DNA of 6,371 nt from the NCBI GenBank assembly GCA_004356555.1, contig SMWY01000032.1, positions 1 to 6,371 of the forward strand, in the 5' to 3' direction. Positions 5,167 through 6,371 of the stretch are shown here, in pieces. The notes beneath the pieces are model-generated. The model was not told the origin of the DNA, made no database searches, and saw only the letters and a program-made list of their open reading frames with translations. The stretch is from Candidatus Dadabacteria bacterium. GTDB lineage: Bacteria > Desulfobacterota_D > UBA1144 > Nemesobacterales > UBA2774. The translations under genes were made by a program, and so were the position numbers. The first letter of the stretch is position 1. Every line of letters starts with the position of its first letter.

Positions 5167-6244
5167 CTGAATTTTCACTGGTACGGTTTTTGGTACGGTT
5201 TGAGTTCAAATTTCCCAGTTTTTCCACCGCTTCCCTTAGGGAAGCGTCAGGGTGAGCGTATCTCATGGTCATGGAAAGGGTAGAGTGCCCTAGTATCCTG
5301 CTTACTGCCACGATGTTAGCTCCACTTTCTACCATGCGAGTAGCCGCCGTATGCCTCAAATCATGAAACCTCAGATTTATAATATTAGCACGTCTGCAGG
5401 CATTTTCAAACGCAGTCCTGAGCCACTTTATGGGCTCGCCATTAGCCCCAAGGAAAACATGCTCACTCCCCCCAGCATTCTTTAGCCTTTGCTCCAGCAG
5501 TATCCCTCTTAGGGTAGAGTTGACGTAAATCCTCTTGGGCTTCTTGCTCTTCGTATTGGTAGCTTCTATTGTGATAAGGTTGTTTTCCATATCTATATTA
5601 GACCATTTCAGGTTTAGAATCTCGCCCTTCCTCATCCCTGTATTGAGCGCACAAAGTATAATCGGCCTAAGGTGCGGCGCGCTACAAGCCAAAAGCTTCT
5701 CTTCCTCTTCCAGGGTTAGCACCCTTTCTAGCTTGTTGTTTTCCTCAAAGAATTCAACCTGAGATACTGGGTTGTCTCCAAAGTATTTCTTCCACCTCTT
5801 GGCCAAGTTGAAAAGATGCTTAAGGCAAGACAAAGCGCGGTTGATTGTGGCGGGCTTAACCTCTTTAAGCCTCATACGCTTATAGTCCTCAATGTCCTTA
5901 GGTGTGATTTCCGAAAGCCGCTTATCTCCAAAATACTTGCATAGGTTCGAGAGCAACTCACGGTCTCTACTCCACGACCGCTTCTTTTTCACGTCCCTAA
6001 CATACTTGTTGTACTCCTCTGCAAACTCACCAAGCGTAGGAATGCGGGCGTCAAAGATGTCGAACTTACCTAGTCGGAGTCGCCTCTTAGTCTCCTCCAT
6101 TACCCGCTTAGCCTGCGTCTTGGTAACTATGCCTGCCTCGCCTACGGATCGCTTTATCTCCCTGCCGTTATGCCATAGCCTATAGTACCAGTAAGGGGTT
6201 TTAGTTCCGTCTTTGTGCTCATGCCAGCGCTTAAATACTCCCAT
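5156..6244 (-). CDS. int: Tyrosine recombinase / phage-type integrase
   Basis: This is a site-specific recombinase that integrates and excises a mobile element by strand exchange through a covalent phosphotyrosine. The 362-residue protein has three parts. Residues about 15-62 form a small YWYYR...G-R...VGEAG domain typical of arm-type DNA binding. Residues about 70-155 form a SAM-like core-binding domain. Residues about 172-340 are the catalytic domain. R205 (TGMRKGE), H294 and R297 (HDLRH), H320 (LGHS) and nucleophile Y329 (MRYAH) are all present, so it should be active. A Shine-Dalgarno AGGAGG lies eight bases before the ATG, and the start overlaps the upstream stop as TAATG. The last codons contain tandem 11-bp repeats. 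The position beside tRNA-Ser marks the end of an integrated element extending right of the window. Whether that element is a prophage or another island cannot be told. Confidence 0.96.
   Translation of the reverse strand: MGVFKRWHEHKDGTKTPYWYYRLWHNGREIKRSVGEAGIVTKTQAKRVMEETKRRLRLGKFDIFDARIPTLGEFAEEYNKYVRDVKKKRSWSRDRELLSNLCKYFGDKRLSEITPKDIEDYKRMRLKEVKPATINRALSCLKHLFNLAKRWKKYFGDNPVSQVEFFEENNKLERVLTLEEEEKLLACSAPHLRPIILCALNTGMRKGEILNLKWSNIDMENNLITIEATNTKSKKPKRIYVNSTLRGILLEQRLKNAGGSEHVFLGANGEPIKWLRTAFENACRRANIINLRFHDLRHTAATRMVESGANIVAVSRILGHSTLSMTMRYAHPDASLREAVEKLGNLNSNRTKNRTSENSEEA
5179..5201. repeat. Tandem 11-bp direct repeat in the 3' end of int
   Basis: TGGTACGGTTT occurs at 5179-5189 and again at 5191-5201, a 12-bp period. 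It encodes the repeated NRTKNRT near the integrase C-terminus, beyond the catalytic domain. Short direct repeats next to an attachment site are often arm-type integrase-binding sites, so a double role as coding sequence and binding site is plausible but inferred. Confidence 0.55.
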
Positions 6245-6371
6245 TATTTCTTCCTCCTTTTCTTCTTTTTAATAAGATTCATTGCATCCACTTCTTTTTT
6301 CTCTTTACCAACATACGCCATATATTGCTTACCCTGATACCTGAATTTTGCATACCAATATAAGCCATGTC
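6244..6371 (-). CDS. Partial CDS: small basic protein coupled to int (3' end only)
   Basis: A reading frame enters from the right edge on the minus strand and runs 41 codons to TAA at 6246-6244. That stop shares one base with the int ATG (TAATG), so the two are probably translationally coupled. The visible part has the signature YWY-x6-GK-x5-VG, followed by a helix-like stretch and an extremely basic tail KKKKRRKK. Two of the Arg codons, AGG AGG, are also the Shine-Dalgarno of int. The first part aligns without gaps to the arm-binding segment of the integrase (residues 18-35): six identities, plus Arg/Lys at two positions. A DNA-binding accessory or directionality factor is possible, but I do not recognise the family, and the N-terminus is missing. 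Confidence 0.7.
   Translation of the reverse strand, partial: HGLYWYAKFRYQGKQYMAYVGKEKKEVDAMNLIKKKKRRKK
6253..6258 (-). promoter_or_regulatory. Ribosome-binding site of int inside the upstream coding sequence
   Basis: AGGAGG on the minus strand is a perfect Shine-Dalgarno eight bases before the int ATG at 6244. It lies in the last codons of the upstream gene, which supports both the int start and coupled translation. Confidence 0.8.

Noticed and set aside
5098..5283. A 61-codon plus-strand frame beginning inside the tRNA gene
   Set aside because: It overlaps the tRNA and the int 3' end, with no start signal or similarity.
5535..6185. Plus-strand open frames of 75 and 97 codons opposite the integrase
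   Set aside because: They are shadows of int; their compositions (rich in Ser and Leu) are what the reverse strand of a Lys/Glu-rich gene gives.

Overview
This window looks like a piece of a Gram-negative bacterial chromosome with moderately low GC (roughly 40-45% by eye). The glutathione synthetase is of the proteobacterial GshB type. A GatCAB amidotransferase is encoded, as in bacteria that make Gln-tRNA and/or Asn-tRNA indirectly. I cannot fix the phylum; a deltaproteobacterial-like lineage is a guess only.

Left part (1-2820, + strand): a compact housekeeping operon gshB-gatC-gatA, with gaps of 14 nt each and a good sigma70-type promoter at 25-53. GshB makes glutathione. GatC and GatA are two of the three subunits of the tRNA-dependent amidotransferase, and gatB is not in the window. 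A 60-residue protein with two CxxC pairs follows at 2894-3076.

Middle (3103-4462, - strand): rsmI, the 16S rRNA C1402 2'-O-methyltransferase, lies 25 nt downstream of a gene for a small Sec-exported protein built of twelve RTX-type calcium-binding nonapeptides. That gene has a near-consensus promoter (TTGACT-N17-TTTAAT), which also settles its start codon. rsmI has no visible Shine-Dalgarno and probably depends on the upstream transcript. Divergent from it is a second small exported repeat protein (4628-5017) with four 24-residue MORN-variant repeats.

Right part (5039-6371, - strand): a complete class II tRNA-Ser(UGA) with encoded CCA, and 31 nt from its 5' end the stop codon of a full-length tyrosine recombinase with all catalytic residues. 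A small, very basic protein running off the right edge overlaps the integrase start by one base. This looks like the integrase end of an integrated element lying to the right of the tRNA gene. The integrase sits on the 5' side of the tRNA, not the usual 3' side. Two tandem 11-bp repeats in the end of int are candidate integrase-binding sites.

The strongest unexplained points are the 5'-side tRNA/integrase arrangement, the integrase-coupled basic protein that shares an ungapped motif with the integrase N-terminus, and the divergent pair of exported repeat proteins. I found no convincing new multi-gene system wholly inside the window.
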